A stretch of 64,000 nt of DNA from positions 1,364,001 through 1,428,000 of the forward strand of contig JAWKZW010000001.1 in assembly GCA_041395725.1 (NCBI GenBank). Direction: 5' to 3'. This DNA is from Gammaproteobacteria bacterium (GTDB lineage Bacteria > Pseudomonadota > Gammaproteobacteria > Pseudomonadales > Pseudohongiellaceae). Positions within the stretch are counted from its first letter, which is position 1, and every line of letters starts with the position of its first letter. A program made the translations under genes and the position numbers. Of this stretch, positions 47,601 to 55,870 are shown one piece after another. The notes beneath the pieces are model-generated. The model had not been told where the DNA came from, did not search any database, and saw only the letters and a program-made list of their open reading frames with translations.

Positions 47601-48878
47601 ATCTTCGTCATCGGAGACTTCGAGGAATACCCAGTCGCTGTCCTGAGACGAGTAAAACTCTCCTTGCTCGTCGACAAAAGCTTCTTCCAGAACGCCGTCA
47701 TCGTCTGCCTGCAGGTCGTCCGATGTAGAACCACCGTCGATCAGGAGTCGGTTTCCATCAGCATTGTCCAAGCGGCTCAGCTCGACAAAGAAGCCATCAG
47801 CGTTTCTACCACCATACAGCGCATCAATGGGCGCAAATCCCGGAATAGCAGCGCCGCCAAGCCCACCTATTAATCCGTTTACTCCGCCAAAAGGGGCAAG
47901 GAAGTCAAGCCATTCGGGAAGATCGACCATCCAGCGGGAATCTGCAACACCGCCACCGACGAGGAAGTCGTTACCTATTCCGCCCAGCGCTGTGTCGGCA
48001 CCGAGGCCGCCAAGGAAGATATTGCCGTCTGTGTTGACACCGTCACCGGAGAATCCTGTGCCGTCAAAATCGATGTCCCCCAGAAAGTTGTCAACGATGT
48101 TAAATTCGCTGAGCAAATCACGTCGGTACGCATCAACGATCTCAAAGTCGAGACCATCATCTAAAGTAGTAGGATTGTTGTTCTCAATGCCGTCCGGCTT
48201 GATGTAGCCATCGCCGTCCAGATCGAGACCGCGGATCTGGTTATCATTGGCGGTAATGTCAATTCGGACGTCTTGATCACCGGTAAGCCTCATCACATCT
48301 GCGCTGGCAGCTGATTCCTGGCTCAGATTGAAAGTGGTACCGGGGTTTTCCGAGGCGTTGATGCTGTCCAGGGCAGCCTGCACAGAGGCGGGGTCACTGC
48401 TGACGTCTCCCAAGGCATTCTGCAGAGCACTGAGGTCGCCAGACTGACTGGTCTTGGCGTATTCGGTCGAAACGGTTACCCAATTCTGAAACCGCGCCGC
48501 GGCATTTCCGAAAGCGGGGTCAGTAGTATCGAGATTGAGCAGGAAATCGGTTGCCGCAGCGAACAACTCAGCTTCGCTGACACCTGAATTGAGGATTCCA
48601 ACAACCAAATCCTCCACGACAACCATATCGGCGGCGGCGGTTTCGCCACCAAAAACGTTGCCAACCCAGCGCTCGGCGAACTCTTCCGTGGTCAGGAGCG
48701 AAGGGTAAATCGACTTATAAACCGGGTGGTCGACGATAGCCTGAGCTAAGTCAGTGTAAGAAGCGCCGTTTTCATAGGATTCGATCAGCCCACCCAGCAC
48801 ATCGCCGGGTATTGCCGCCTGCAGTGTCACAATCGGAAGACCGATTATTATTTGTCTTTCGTCAGCTGTTATCGCCAT
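41691..48878 (-). CDS. Giant acidic RTX protein, type I secretion substrate
   Basis: The 2395-residue product is very rich in Asp, Asn and Gly and nearly free of cysteine. Residues about 1-150 form a helical region (YENGASYTDLAQAIVDHPVY) like that of S-layer-type RTX proteins. RTX nonapeptide blocks (GGxGxDxLxGG) occur in several clusters: GGLGADTALGGIGNDFLVGG, GFEGNDLLFGG, GREGDDNLSGGEGNDDF, GGTGDDRFYGSFGND and a late one GGGGNDTIIGGSGADALDGG. They bind calcium and drive folding outside the cell. The C-terminus (TGDDVATGDFSFIDVG) fits a type I secretion signal. Size and composition suggest a surface layer or adhesin. The exporter operon lies divergently 1.1 kb away. Confidence 0.93.
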   Translation of the reverse strand: MAITADERQIIIGLPIVTLQAAIPGDVLGGLIESYENGASYTDLAQAIVDHPVYKSIYPSLLTTEEFAERWVGNVFGGETAAADMVVVEDLVVGILNSGVSEAELFAAATDFLLNLDTTDPAFGNAAARFQNWVTVSTEYAKTSQSGDLSALQNALGDVSSDPASVQAALDSINASENPGTTFNLSQESAASADVMRLTGDQDVRIDITANDNQIRGLDLDGDGYIKPDGIENNNPTTLDDGLDFEIVDAYRRDLLSEFNIVDNFLGDIDFDGTGFSGDGVNTDGNIFLGGLGADTALGGIGNDFLVGGGVADSRWMVDLPEWLDFLAPFGGVNGLIGGLGGAAIPGFAPIDALYGGRNADGFFVELSRLDNADGNRLLIDGGSTSDDLQADDDGVLEEAFVDEQGEFYSSQDSDWVFLEVSDDEDGVNVNLGGFQSQVIQTGVGTLLSSMNEIEHIDASGNLYGLIDDIDVSLGGGGMVVNGENVGIGSTAQLEIEGSDSANIIVGGHDNDRIEGFEGNDLLFGGNLRYALNNPNTQDIVNDGKDFLVGGDGDDHLAWEVDGGVYEGDNTLDSDGSGNDFLWLTSQSLGTQSVSDLTSDDRIRIDLAVGEGGLGNAAGYGGADRNYTSFGWYTADQTNYNDNSDRTAVQDVENVIATGLGAVDYKWAGTNSPDLTFNNQQNHFGLMTDMDLRGSDGDNTLYAYTGDDVIEGREGDDNLSGGEGNDDFIFSLEDGGDGLDVIHRQTDADNDNLWDGGYSRDFGVDSVSIFGPSSLSVDFSGADLEEVNNVMTSFSVDIGGTTFAVTDLAALNAVTSTSELAALANSAFQAIDSNVTVTSSNDVLTITDSTPGGGREISDTQPEGYAVTISVTAPGQGQLGLPVYVAPGQSVSQDRLIFQSYQDRLDNERVDDDADFGGDSLGSDAYAQDLVVGFDQDGSTVLAEDQGFEIKLTNLAVQDEVTLTVNGVKYTLTVGRDLDGTLIANETTADFAERFSDYINNSVLDDDTAAGDIDADYDDDGFDIGFVYIEQNTYAGEEVVFMTPSIDVTDNSSLGEPATASITNYTQSEVTLFQFDGRNGELNEDNVLFWGDQEINRSRLQTAEDAGDTLLGTDAIVVNVTPDINITGSAAEGVDGAEIFYNTVENPTTGNSSNYAVHGDDQQFGGDGDDLLEGGTGDDRFYGSFGNDFIDGGQDLYEEDGVLRVFNAYEASQSTGLVVNMVTMGGFEDTLVYQQSDFGSVGAGGSFFDITLDLSEDQMYGGAGRVVVDNDPIDNTSYFVDMENLRTVSGDGTLAGQGNDGLDLSVSVNPMTGAETANNEDTMYYLTNTGNAGRVIVDGTWIQTVDGPENVWFGGGEDYLEVDETEAGKNNLFDGGSEGAGEADTLEYSFSVNGDNDFNPSVVFAVEGGGANTDTATFSGGFLLADDVPVDTIIDFEQVNFGDTLHNPMLRDTLNTESVPGATIDFVEGEVRNASGNVLVGIGNMTDFENVVADSAGDTVIVADFMLGNSNASNSESTLFSNYVLPFDLVDEDDFSRRSVSEIIADGDIGDLPEAENIGLFNFDLGEGSGDTVDYSHETGLIHAVVSIDGTSASVGAVVVSDDNDLDFADDGNRVDLISNNENLVASQGNSIIDLTNATTGLNLRFNVDDGPTSSDAALDRDVYRVQLTVADSLSPITGTNFLEYEDAGGSATINQPGAYWNGVEFGDFDDSVEFTDHESTVDHTINMRGGANEANFNELTRSIEAILDIDAFDSMNPTTTGLVEAEVTFTDGTGNPLPGGGTKTITSYSAQNQVAAGSLRIEASQDAEDAFGFAGGINDKVIIAGEVVAGSDQTTVQIGSGASQNSIILTGFERILDAATDDVYRMLDLERVQDNYTLVDNISDRDTIEVGDDAIDYDGGPAALDTATFNGPDTISLEVLNDVFGFDFDILDITAVTDSGLTIVGDDDDQDDDATLNSAETDYVSAPNSLNDADEDLATDNARDLSDALVIGDQGLIDDISLFEELWVTNALDGDTFEINTSVNELQDGGGSTELTFDAVLNTFNASLVDDRDLTLSVTGGTDFTVVGGAGDDTITGGGGNDTIIGGSGADALDGGTAAEVRQFNITGVLAADGNNATFDWLSAGNLVLTEGTDFVSGAGNDAVGDALALLLNSDLTQVNADWQATYAAPAEIITRVTYDDDTDQLLFEFATGVDVTNAVDLGYAANGDGGTLGVSLETTLVEGSDGAADEFQYNLSTDGGDTIDGFQSGQDQITFAWTAATDEGPLLGDLIDDSNGFGLSFFAASDLNGAAAQTGEDEAYFIDEDNNGTFAAADLTDLTKVAAVFEANFNVTVNGGDERDALLVLESDTSGTFGVYAYVGDTDLTFEANELTLLAIVTGDDVATGDFSFIDVG

Positions 48879-48998
48879 TACCTTAGAGCTCCTTAGATCA
48901 GTTCCAAATAGGTTTTCAAAAAATTAAAAAATGCGTTCACTTAATAGCTTAGCCTTAGTTTAAGTGCGCTTAGCATACACAGGCCCTTTTTTGCTCCC

Positions 48999-49014
48999 TG
49001 TGACCACAGTCACA
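48999..49014. promoter_or_regulatory. Perfect CRP-type binding palindrome upstream of the RTX gene
   Basis: TGTGACCACAGTCACA fits TGTGA-N6-TCACA without mismatch, 121 bp upstream of the RTX start codon. The Crp-like regulator encoded at 26.1 kb has the matching recognition helix; a genome-encoded CRP elsewhere is an equal candidate. Confidence 0.7.
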
Positions 49015-49682
49015 CGGAGTAAAATAAGCTCACCAATACCGGGTAGAATGCGTACTGCACACGCAAATTCCCGCACCTCGTGCAGACATAACGCGCATCT
49101 TACATTCTCTGCTGCACCAATACAATACAAATTGTTACGACCTGAAAACTCAGGTTTCTAACGTAAGCCTCTCATTTTGTTTTATATATTGCTCTGCTGG
49201 GTGAACGCTTAGCAGCGTTAGCCCCCTGTTCAGATTATCGGTAGCGAATGAATGCGCTTGATAGCGATTAGTGATTTCTTTGTAGGCGGCTGTGTAACCC
49301 AATCTGTTGCTGTTCCGTGCTTGTTGCCAAGAGAGCTTCACTCAGTTTGTCCCGTTTAGTTCGTGGCGCACAAACTCTACCCTCTCATGGAACTGTTGCA
49401 GAGGGGGGTATCCTTGGGAACGACAATACTAATAAGACAATGATATTCCGGAACTCCACCTGCGCCGCCTTGCTGGTGAAGCGGACAGTTAGCCGATATC
49501 AGGGCCACAAACCATACTCAGGTGACGATTTTAAGCGCGAAGAACAAAACTTTTCCCTTACCGTCGATGTCCGGGGCGAGTTGTGCGCTTGTTAAGTAAA
49601 CTCCGAGGTAGGTACAATTGCATCCTCGTGAGGTGTGGAATTGGATTCAGGCCCAGTAGCTTGAAAACAGCCTTGTTGCCCC

Positions 49683-49745
49683 AATATAGAAGCAGCCTCA
49701 TAATAGAAGCAGCCTCAATAATATAGCTACGGAAATATAGCTACT
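49683..49745. repeat. Short tandem repeats
   Basis: TAGAAGCAGCCTCA occurs twice 17 bp apart, followed by TATAGCTAC twice. They lie in the non-coding region before the exporter genes and resemble slippage duplications. Confidence 0.6.
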
Positions 49746-49970
49746 GACTAAGGCGTGGGCTGTATAAGCCCTGGGAATCTTTCTGAAAATAGTAGTCATC
49801 GAAGCTGCCTGGCGGTACCCAAGCTTGAACATAAGAACTTCACCTAGATAACACAAACGCTTTCAACTCAAAACACCTTTTATCGAGAAATCGAACATAC
49901 AGATTTGATCACCCGTCCTGGCCACCGAATCTGGCCTGGGACCGGGTGGCGAACTCCTGGTAAAAAAGTT

Positions 49971-51719
49971 ATGCCTAAGCCTGCAATCAAAAAAGACTCG
50001 AAGTCGCGCTTCCTTGAACTCAACGAGGCACTTCAGTCTGTCCGGCAATATTTCATCTACGCCGGCGTTTTCAGCGTTGCCGTCAACCTGCTGATGCTCG
50101 TACCGATCATCTACATGATGCAAGTTTATGACAGGGTGATATCCAGCGGGAGTCTCTCCACTTTGGCAATGTTGACCATTATTTTGGTCTGCCTGATGGG
50201 CTCAATGGGGGTGTTTGAGTGGGTGCGGTCCATGTTTCTCATCGGAGCCAGTGACAAACTGGACAGAGACCTTCGTGAACGTGTCTTTCAATCGACGTTC
50301 AAGAATGCTCTAAGCACCAACGGAGCCAGCTCAAGCGCCCAGCCGATCAGCGACCTGACTGGTTTGCGGCAATATATATCAAGCAACGCGGTGTTTGGCT
50401 TCTTTGACGCCCCGTGGTTTCCAATTTATGTATTCATTATGTTCATGTTCCATCCCTGGTTTGGTGTAATCGCCATTTTTGCCGGAATTGTTATGTTCAG
50501 TCTGGCGCTAGCCAATGAGATAGTAACAAACAAAAAAATGCAGGATGCCAATACTCAGAATAACTGGGTGAACAACGAGATCGTCAGAAGTCTGCGAAAT
50601 GCGGAAGTTATAGCGGCAATGGGCATGATGTCAAATGTGCGTCGAAAGCAGCAAGAAAAGACCGACAAGGCCATCGCGCTCCAGACCAACGCCAGCAGAT
50701 GGGCGGGTGGCTTTTTGAGTTTTTCCAAATCTTTCCGAGTGATCATTCAATCACTAGCGCTTGGCCTTGGCGCCTTGCTGGCACTAAAACAGGAAATCTC
50801 CCCCGGCATGATGATAGCTGGGTCTCTGCTACTTGGCCGCGCTTTGGCGCCTATCGATCTATTGGTTAACTCCTGGAAAGGCTTCTCAGTAGCAAGGGCA
50901 CAGTACAAAAGGCTCGGAGAACTGTTGGAAACAATACCCCCGGAAGAGGAGAAAATGAGCTTACCTGCACCAAAAGGCCATCTTCTGGTGGAAAATGTAG
51001 TAGTGTCAGCGCCCGGCAGTCAGATACCGGTACTGAAAGGTATTTCGCTTGAACTTAAACCCGGCGAAGCTATCGGCATTCTGGGACCCAGCGCATCTGG
51101 CAAGTCAACGCTCGCGCGCACCATCCTCGGTATATGGCCAACACGTGCTGGAGCCGTTCGGCTTGACGGCGCAGACGTATCCGCCTGGGATCGCGAGGAA
51201 CTTGGCCCCAGCGTGGGCTACCTGCCTCAGGATATCGAACTGTTCGACGGCTCAATCTCAGAAAATATCTGCAGGTTCGGTAAGACAGATTCCGAAAAAA
51301 TAATTGCGGCCGCTCAGCTTGCTGGTGTCCATGAAATGATTCTGAAGTTGCCTGAAGGGTACGACACCGTTATCGGCGGCACTGGCGGCATGCTTTCCGG
51401 AGGGCAGCGCCAACTAATCGGATTGGCGCGCGCAGTCTATGATTCGCCGCGCCTGCTGGTACTCGACGAGCCCAACTCGAATCTTGACGAGCAGGGTGAA
51501 CAAACCTTGGCCCAGGCATTGAAACGAATAAAATCGAAAGGTTGCTCCATTGTGGTCATCACGCATCGTAATTCGATTCTGCAAGTTGTAGACAATCTTC
51601 TGATTTTGAAGGAAGGAACGGCAATTGCCTACGGCCCGAAAGAAAAAGTACTCGCAACGATGATGGCTCAGATAAAGAACAGCAAACAGTCCGCAAGTGG
51701 GGCCGCAGCTCAGGCCTGA
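49971..51719 (+). CDS. Type I secretion ABC transporter (permease-ATPase, PrtD/HasD-like)
   Basis: The product of 582 residues has five to six membrane segments in the first 300 residues, starting RQYFIYAGVFSVAVNLLMLVPIIYMMQVYDRV, the classical opening of PrtD/RsaD-type exporters. The C-terminal ATPase has Walker A GPSASGKST, signature LSGGQRQ and Walker B LLVLDEPNSNLD. It lacks an N-terminal peptidase domain, so no leader cleavage is expected, in line with a C-terminal RTX signal. The ATG at 49971 is chosen since earlier residues are family-atypical. It heads the operon with an HlyD-like adaptor and TolC-like channel, and surely exports the neighbouring RTX protein. Confidence 0.94.
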   Translation: MPKPAIKKDSKSRFLELNEALQSVRQYFIYAGVFSVAVNLLMLVPIIYMMQVYDRVISSGSLSTLAMLTIILVCLMGSMGVFEWVRSMFLIGASDKLDRDLRERVFQSTFKNALSTNGASSSAQPISDLTGLRQYISSNAVFGFFDAPWFPIYVFIMFMFHPWFGVIAIFAGIVMFSLALANEIVTNKKMQDANTQNNWVNNEIVRSLRNAEVIAAMGMMSNVRRKQQEKTDKAIALQTNASRWAGGFLSFSKSFRVIIQSLALGLGALLALKQEISPGMMIAGSLLLGRALAPIDLLVNSWKGFSVARAQYKRLGELLETIPPEEEKMSLPAPKGHLLVENVVVSAPGSQIPVLKGISLELKPGEAIGILGPSASGKSTLARTILGIWPTRAGAVRLDGADVSAWDREELGPSVGYLPQDIELFDGSISENICRFGKTDSEKIIAAAQLAGVHEMILKLPEGYDTVIGGTGGMLSGGQRQLIGLARAVYDSPRLLVLDEPNSNLDEQGEQTLAQALKRIKSKGCSIVVITHRNSILQVVDNLLILKEGTAIAYGPKEKVLATMMAQIKNSKQSASGAAAQA

Positions 51720-51759
51720 GGAAATTCAAAGCGCCTTCGGATATGAGATTGTTGATTCA

Positions 51760-51792
51760 TAAACGTTTACCGACGGTATTTATGAACGTTTA
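51760..51792. promoter_or_regulatory. Two AACGTTTA palindromes before the adaptor gene
   Basis: TAAACGTTTA (51760-51769, perfect) and TGAACGTTTA (51783-51792, near perfect) lie 23 bp apart just upstream of the adaptor gene. They could be a regulator site or an internal promoter region. Confidence 0.4.
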
Positions 51793-51811
51793 AATAAGGA
51801 TTTATAAAATC

Positions 51812-53167
51812 GTGATCGAAACTACCCCGCCTTCAGAAGCAAAGCCGCTGGAATCGCAAATCGATAATAGCAGCACTACCACGCAAATGGGGTTCGGCAT
51901 CGAAACGCCCAAGAGAGTAGGTCTGACCGCTCTTGTACTGGTTTTTGGTGTTTTTGGAGTCTGGGCAGCGGTAGCACCACTGGATAGCGCATCCCATGCC
52001 GGTGGGGAAGTCACCGTCCGCTCTTACACCAAGGTAATCCAACACCTTGAAGGCGGCATCGTAGATCAGATTCTGGTTCAGGATGGATATATCGTAAATC
52101 AGGGCGACCCGCTGCTCATAATGGACAGCACCCAGGCCAGGGCCGATCTTGAAATCGCCAATAGCCAATTCGTTGCCCTGAAAGCCAGAGAGGCGAGACT
52201 ACAGGCCGAAAGGGATGATCTTGAACGAGTTGTCTATCCGGACATCATACTGAGCGGAGTCTACGACGCTCAGGAGGAGATCGCTTCTCAGAACGAAATT
52301 TTCGAAGCCCGTAAGAACGCTTTCGAAGGCAGTATAGAAGTGCTGGAGCAACGCATCGAACAACTACAGTCAAGAATCGTCGGCCTGAAGGCATTGAAGG
52401 AAAGCAAGGAACTACTCGCCGAGTCTTACAGCGAAGAGCTAAATGATGTCAGAGAACTTTTGGAAGAAGGGTTTGCAGATAAGCTCCGACTTCGTGAACT
52501 GGAAAGAAACTACGCCAGCTTCAGTGGAGAATCCGCCGAACTGGCAGCAACTATTTCTTCGACGCAAATGCAAATTGGTGAAACGAGACTGCAAATCCTA
52601 CAAGAGAACATGGTCTTTCGAACCGAGGTTGTGGATCTCCTTGGGCAAACACAAACTCAACTAAAGGATGTACAAGAGCGGGTAAACGCACTTCAAGATA
52701 TCGTTAATAGAACGGTAATCAGGTCGCCGGTAGACGGTATAGTAAACGGTATGCAAGTTCATACAGAAGGCGGTGTAATATCACCAGGGACGCAGATCGC
52801 CGAGATTGTGCCGTCAAGTGATGAACTGATCGTTGAGGCGAGCATTTCACCCCTGGACATCGACAGAGTGGCCGTTGGCCAGGATGCTACAATCCGATTT
52901 CCCAGCTTCAGCAGCAAAACGGTGCCCACTGTTTATGGGAATGTCATATCAGTTTCGGCTGATAGTTTTGTAGATGAAAACACTGGGGCTTCATTCTACA
53001 CGACAAGAATTCAGGTTACCCCCGAAGGTATGAGCGATCTTGGAAACCTTGTACTGGTGCCAGGAATGCCTGCTGATGTCTATATTACGACCGGATCAAG
53101 GACATTTTTGGAGTACCTTATAAAGCCTCTGACTAATGTGGTTGCCAATAGCTTCAACGAGGAATAG
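51812..53167 (+). CDS. HlyD-family periplasmic adaptor (PrtE-like)
   Basis: The 451-residue product has one N-terminal membrane helix (VGLTALVLVFGVFGVWAAVAP) and a biotinyl-lipoyl half (GGEVTVRS ... IQHLEGGIVDQILVQDGY). A long coiled-coil hairpin (about 110-290) follows, then a C-terminal barrel (VIRSPVDGIVNGM, VPGMPADVYI). HlyD-type adaptors connect the ABC transporter to the outer-membrane channel. The start is GTG at 51812 with AAGGA upstream. It lies 92 bp after the ABC gene and 5 bp before the TolC-like gene. Confidence 0.93.
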   Translation: MIETTPPSEAKPLESQIDNSSTTTQMGFGIETPKRVGLTALVLVFGVFGVWAAVAPLDSASHAGGEVTVRSYTKVIQHLEGGIVDQILVQDGYIVNQGDPLLIMDSTQARADLEIANSQFVALKAREARLQAERDDLERVVYPDIILSGVYDAQEEIASQNEIFEARKNAFEGSIEVLEQRIEQLQSRIVGLKALKESKELLAESYSEELNDVRELLEEGFADKLRLRELERNYASFSGESAELAATISSTQMQIGETRLQILQENMVFRTEVVDLLGQTQTQLKDVQERVNALQDIVNRTVIRSPVDGIVNGMQVHTEGGVISPGTQIAEIVPSSDELIVEASISPLDIDRVAVGQDATIRFPSFSSKTVPTVYGNVISVSADSFVDENTGASFYTTRIQVTPEGMSDLGNLVLVPGMPADVYITTGSRTFLEYLIKPLTNVVANSFNEE

Positions 53168-53172
53168 TCATT

Positions 53173-54561
53173 GTGAAGACTCTCTCAATTGCACGGCTGG
53201 TCGCGCTGAGCCTCACTTTGGGCACTGCTTATTGCAATTTTGCTGGTGCTGCCGAGTCCATTGACGCAGATAATCTTGATCCAGATAACATGTTTGGTGT
53301 CGCATTAGTCGGCGGCAGTACTCTTGAAGATTTTTACACCGCGGCGCTTGAATACAGTCCCAGGCTTAGAATTGCAGAGGAAAATCTAAACATCGGTTCG
53401 GCCCGAGTTCGAGCTGCCAATGGGCAATTACTGCCGCAACTATCTGCCACGGCGTCTGTTTCCGACAACCGCCGCCAAACCGGCCCCTCTGATCAAAACT
53501 TTGACGGGGATCGTTATTCACTTCAGCTGACCCAAACCCTGTTTAGTTGGCAGACCTTTGCTGGACGTAAGAGAGCCTATGCGTCCGAAGACCAGAGCGA
53601 GGCCGAATACTTCAGTGAACTGGCGTCGGTCTTGACAGACGTGACAGACCGGTACTTGAATGTCCTGCAATCGGAAGATGCATTGAGGCTGATACAGTCA
53701 GAGTTCGAGGCTGTCAGCAACCAGCTGGAACAGGTAGAGAGTCTTTATGAGCGTCAGCTCACCCAGATTACAGACCTGTACCAGACGCAGGCCAGTCTTG
53801 CCGCCGTTCGGGCCGAACAGCTTCAGCTCGAGAGTCAATTGCAGATCAGCCGGCAAGCGCTTCGCTCAGCAACTGGCCTTGAGCCTGTCACTTTATATCG
53901 GCTTCGGAGTGATATCGAAATAGCTGAAGTGGAACAAGGAATGGGTTATTGGACAAGGCTTGCTCAACAATCCAATTACGAAATTCAGGCTCGCGAGTAT
54001 GCGCTGAAAGCTTCTAAAGAATTAGTGTCGGAAAGACGTGGTGTATACCTGCCAGAAGTAAGCCTGGTGGTCCAGCGACAGAATACAAACGTTGGTTTCG
54101 ATAATGCTCCTTTACCTAAAACCGACATCACCTACGTAGGAATAAATGTTTCGGTACCATTATTCGCCGGTGGGTCAAACAGAGCAGCAGTTAGCGAAGC
54201 CGCCAGCATGCAAAGCATTGCCGAAAACGAACTGAGGCAGATCAAACTCGACGTCACCGAGCGAGTGCGGACAGCGCACCTACAACTTCAAAATAGTCAA
54301 CTCCAGACTCAGGCGGCGCAGTCCCTGGTTGAGTCTGCAACTCTATCAGCTACTGCGATGCAGCGCGGATTCGAACTTGGCACCGTCACAAGCGTTGACG
54401 TGCTAAATGCAATCCGAAATCAGTATCAAGCGGAACGCGATCTTCAGCAGACAAAGTATAATCACATCCGATTTCTGCTGGAACTAAAAAGGGAAGCAGG
54501 GGTCTTGACAGCCGAAGATCTGGTTGAGGTCGGCAGTTGGCTGGAAAGCCCAGTAAACTGA
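53173..54561 (+). CDS. TolC-family outer-membrane channel
   Basis: The 462-residue product has a signal peptide (ending near NFAGAAE). The two repeated TolC halves follow (AALEYSPRLRIAEENLNIGSARVRAANGQLLPQ; YALKASKELVSERRGVYLPE), with long helices and barrel strands (SVPLFAGGSNRAAVSEA). It forms the outer-membrane exit duct of the type I system. The end reads GVLTAEDLVEVGSWL, common to PrtF-like members. It starts with GTG 5 bp after the adaptor gene and is followed with 1 bp gap by an unknown gene. Confidence 0.92.
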   Translation: MKTLSIARLVALSLTLGTAYCNFAGAAESIDADNLDPDNMFGVALVGGSTLEDFYTAALEYSPRLRIAEENLNIGSARVRAANGQLLPQLSATASVSDNRRQTGPSDQNFDGDRYSLQLTQTLFSWQTFAGRKRAYASEDQSEAEYFSELASVLTDVTDRYLNVLQSEDALRLIQSEFEAVSNQLEQVESLYERQLTQITDLYQTQASLAAVRAEQLQLESQLQISRQALRSATGLEPVTLYRLRSDIEIAEVEQGMGYWTRLAQQSNYEIQAREYALKASKELVSERRGVYLPEVSLVVQRQNTNVGFDNAPLPKTDITYVGINVSVPLFAGGSNRAAVSEAASMQSIAENELRQIKLDVTERVRTAHLQLQNSQLQTQAAQSLVESATLSATAMQRGFELGTVTSVDVLNAIRNQYQAERDLQQTKYNHIRFLLELKREAGVLTAEDLVEVGSWLESPVN

Positions 54562-54562
54562 A

Positions 54563-55105
54563 GTGGCAGCCATTCCAGAGATACACCGATTGACGTCCTC
54601 TTACCTGGAAATCGAAGACAGAATTCAGTTGATAGGAGAAACTCGAGACGGGAAAGTAATAGGACTTTGGCTGACACAGCGAGTCTTAATCCGAGCTCTA
54701 CCCTATCTGTTCAGATGGCTTGAGCAGCAGACACCTTTGGTTTCTACCGCAACGCCGGAAAACTCGAACCAGGCAAATACTTTGGTACAGAGCTTTGCTC
54801 AGCAGGAGGCTCGACATAGGCTGAAATCACGAGCTCCCCAACCCCCAGTAGTGTTAAGAGATAACACCCGCTTCCTGTTGGTTCGGAGTTTGGATCTTTC
54901 CAGCAGACAAGGAAAACTGACGATAATTTTCAAACTTACTGACCAGAGCCAAACAGGGCTTCGCTTTAGTAGCTCACAATTGCGTCAATGGTTGACCATA
55001 TTACACCGTGGCTGGAAACACGCCGGCTGGCCAAATAGTTCGTGGCCTGACTGGATAAAAGACGTAGAGCCTCCCCCTGATCCCGGCACCGATGCTTTTC
55101 ACTGA
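54563..55105 (+). CDS. Conserved-looking protein in the type I secretion operon, unknown function
   Basis: The 180-residue product starts with GTG one base after the TolC-like stop, so it is translated with the exporter. It has no signal peptide or membrane segment. Features are IQLIGETRDGKVIGLWLTQRVLIRALPYLFRWLEQQ, then RDNTRFLLVRSLDLSSRQGKL and a tryptophan-rich end (WLTILHRGWKHAGWPNSSWPDWI). It might be a cytoplasmic chaperone or regulator for the RTX protein. I do not recognise the family. Confidence 0.65.
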   Translation: MAAIPEIHRLTSSYLEIEDRIQLIGETRDGKVIGLWLTQRVLIRALPYLFRWLEQQTPLVSTATPENSNQANTLVQSFAQQEARHRLKSRAPQPPVVLRDNTRFLLVRSLDLSSRQGKLTIIFKLTDQSQTGLRFSSSQLRQWLTILHRGWKHAGWPNSSWPDWIKDVEPPPDPGTDAFH

Positions 55106-55333
55106 CGAACCTATCGCTAATTGCCGCAATTACCCGGCCTTCAGGCGGTCCCATGGACTAGGCTATAGCCTAAACACGTGCACGGAAACTCAAAGGAACC
55201 TCTGATCAATTGTCAGCCTGTTGCAAAAGTCATAATTCGTTAAAATGTCTCAAATTAATAACAAAGTCATGCAATGCGCGGTCATAGCGATCCTCAGTTC
55301 TCATTGTTTAGCTACGTCGATCTTGAAAGTCAC

Positions 55334-55870
55334 ATTCCCAAGCAACATCCAAATCGTAAGATCCGTCAGACTCATTGCTCAGACGTTGATAAATCTGGAG
55401 CTTGAATTTCATGCTATGTATGCAGAGGCCGGCAGGCATCGATCCCTCCTGAGAAATTGGTTCGAGCCACGCTTCTGCAAATCTTGTTCACTATCCACCC
55501 GGAACGCCAGCTATGTGAACGGATTGACCACGATTTCATATTCCGCCGGTTTAATGGTCTTGGTAAGGGTGATCCTGTCTGGAATCATCCTACTTTCAGC
55601 AAAAACTGGGACCGGCTGATGACTTCGAGTATTGGCGAGTTGCTGTTCGATGCCATTAAGAAACAAGATGCAGCCAAGCAATTGTTTTCCAGACAGCAAA
55701 CTGTTCAGGAAGGGAAGGAATCAAAAAACCAGGCTTAGCTATATGGGCCATTCGCTCACCGTAAATCGCGACGTGTTTATTGTCGAATCTGAAGTGACTG
55801 AGACAGGTACGGATCGAGAGTGGAACTCGGCACCAACAATTTGTCGGTCGGCATCAAACTTATGACCTTG
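55334..55870 (+). pseudogene. IS5-family transposase remnant
   Basis: Pieces in different frames match the N-terminal DUF772 part of IS5 transposases. These are VRLIAQTLINLELEFHAMYAEAGR, then after a frame change IPPEKLVRATLLQILFTIHPERQLCERI and GKGDPVWNHPTFSKNWDRLM, then after a stop and another change YMGHSLTVNRDVFIVESEVTETGT. The middle (most of the catalytic core) is deleted. It lies between the type I secretion operon and the polysaccharide exporter, so an insertion once marked this junction. Confidence 0.8.

Larger units (their letters stand above)
48879..49970. other. Long intergenic region between the RTX gene and its exporter
   Basis: About 1.1 kb without a convincing gene; open frames are short and lack family features. 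It holds a CRP-type palindrome at 48999-49014, the divergent promoters of the RTX gene and exporter operon, and a small repeat near 49685. Confidence 0.55.

Noticed and set aside
41691..48878. Many long opposite-strand frames in the RTX gene
   Set aside because: They are shadows caused by the Asp- and Gly-rich codon pattern of the real gene.
49150..49595. Short frames on both strands in the RTX-exporter spacer
   Set aside because: No recognisable protein features; the region reads as non-coding.
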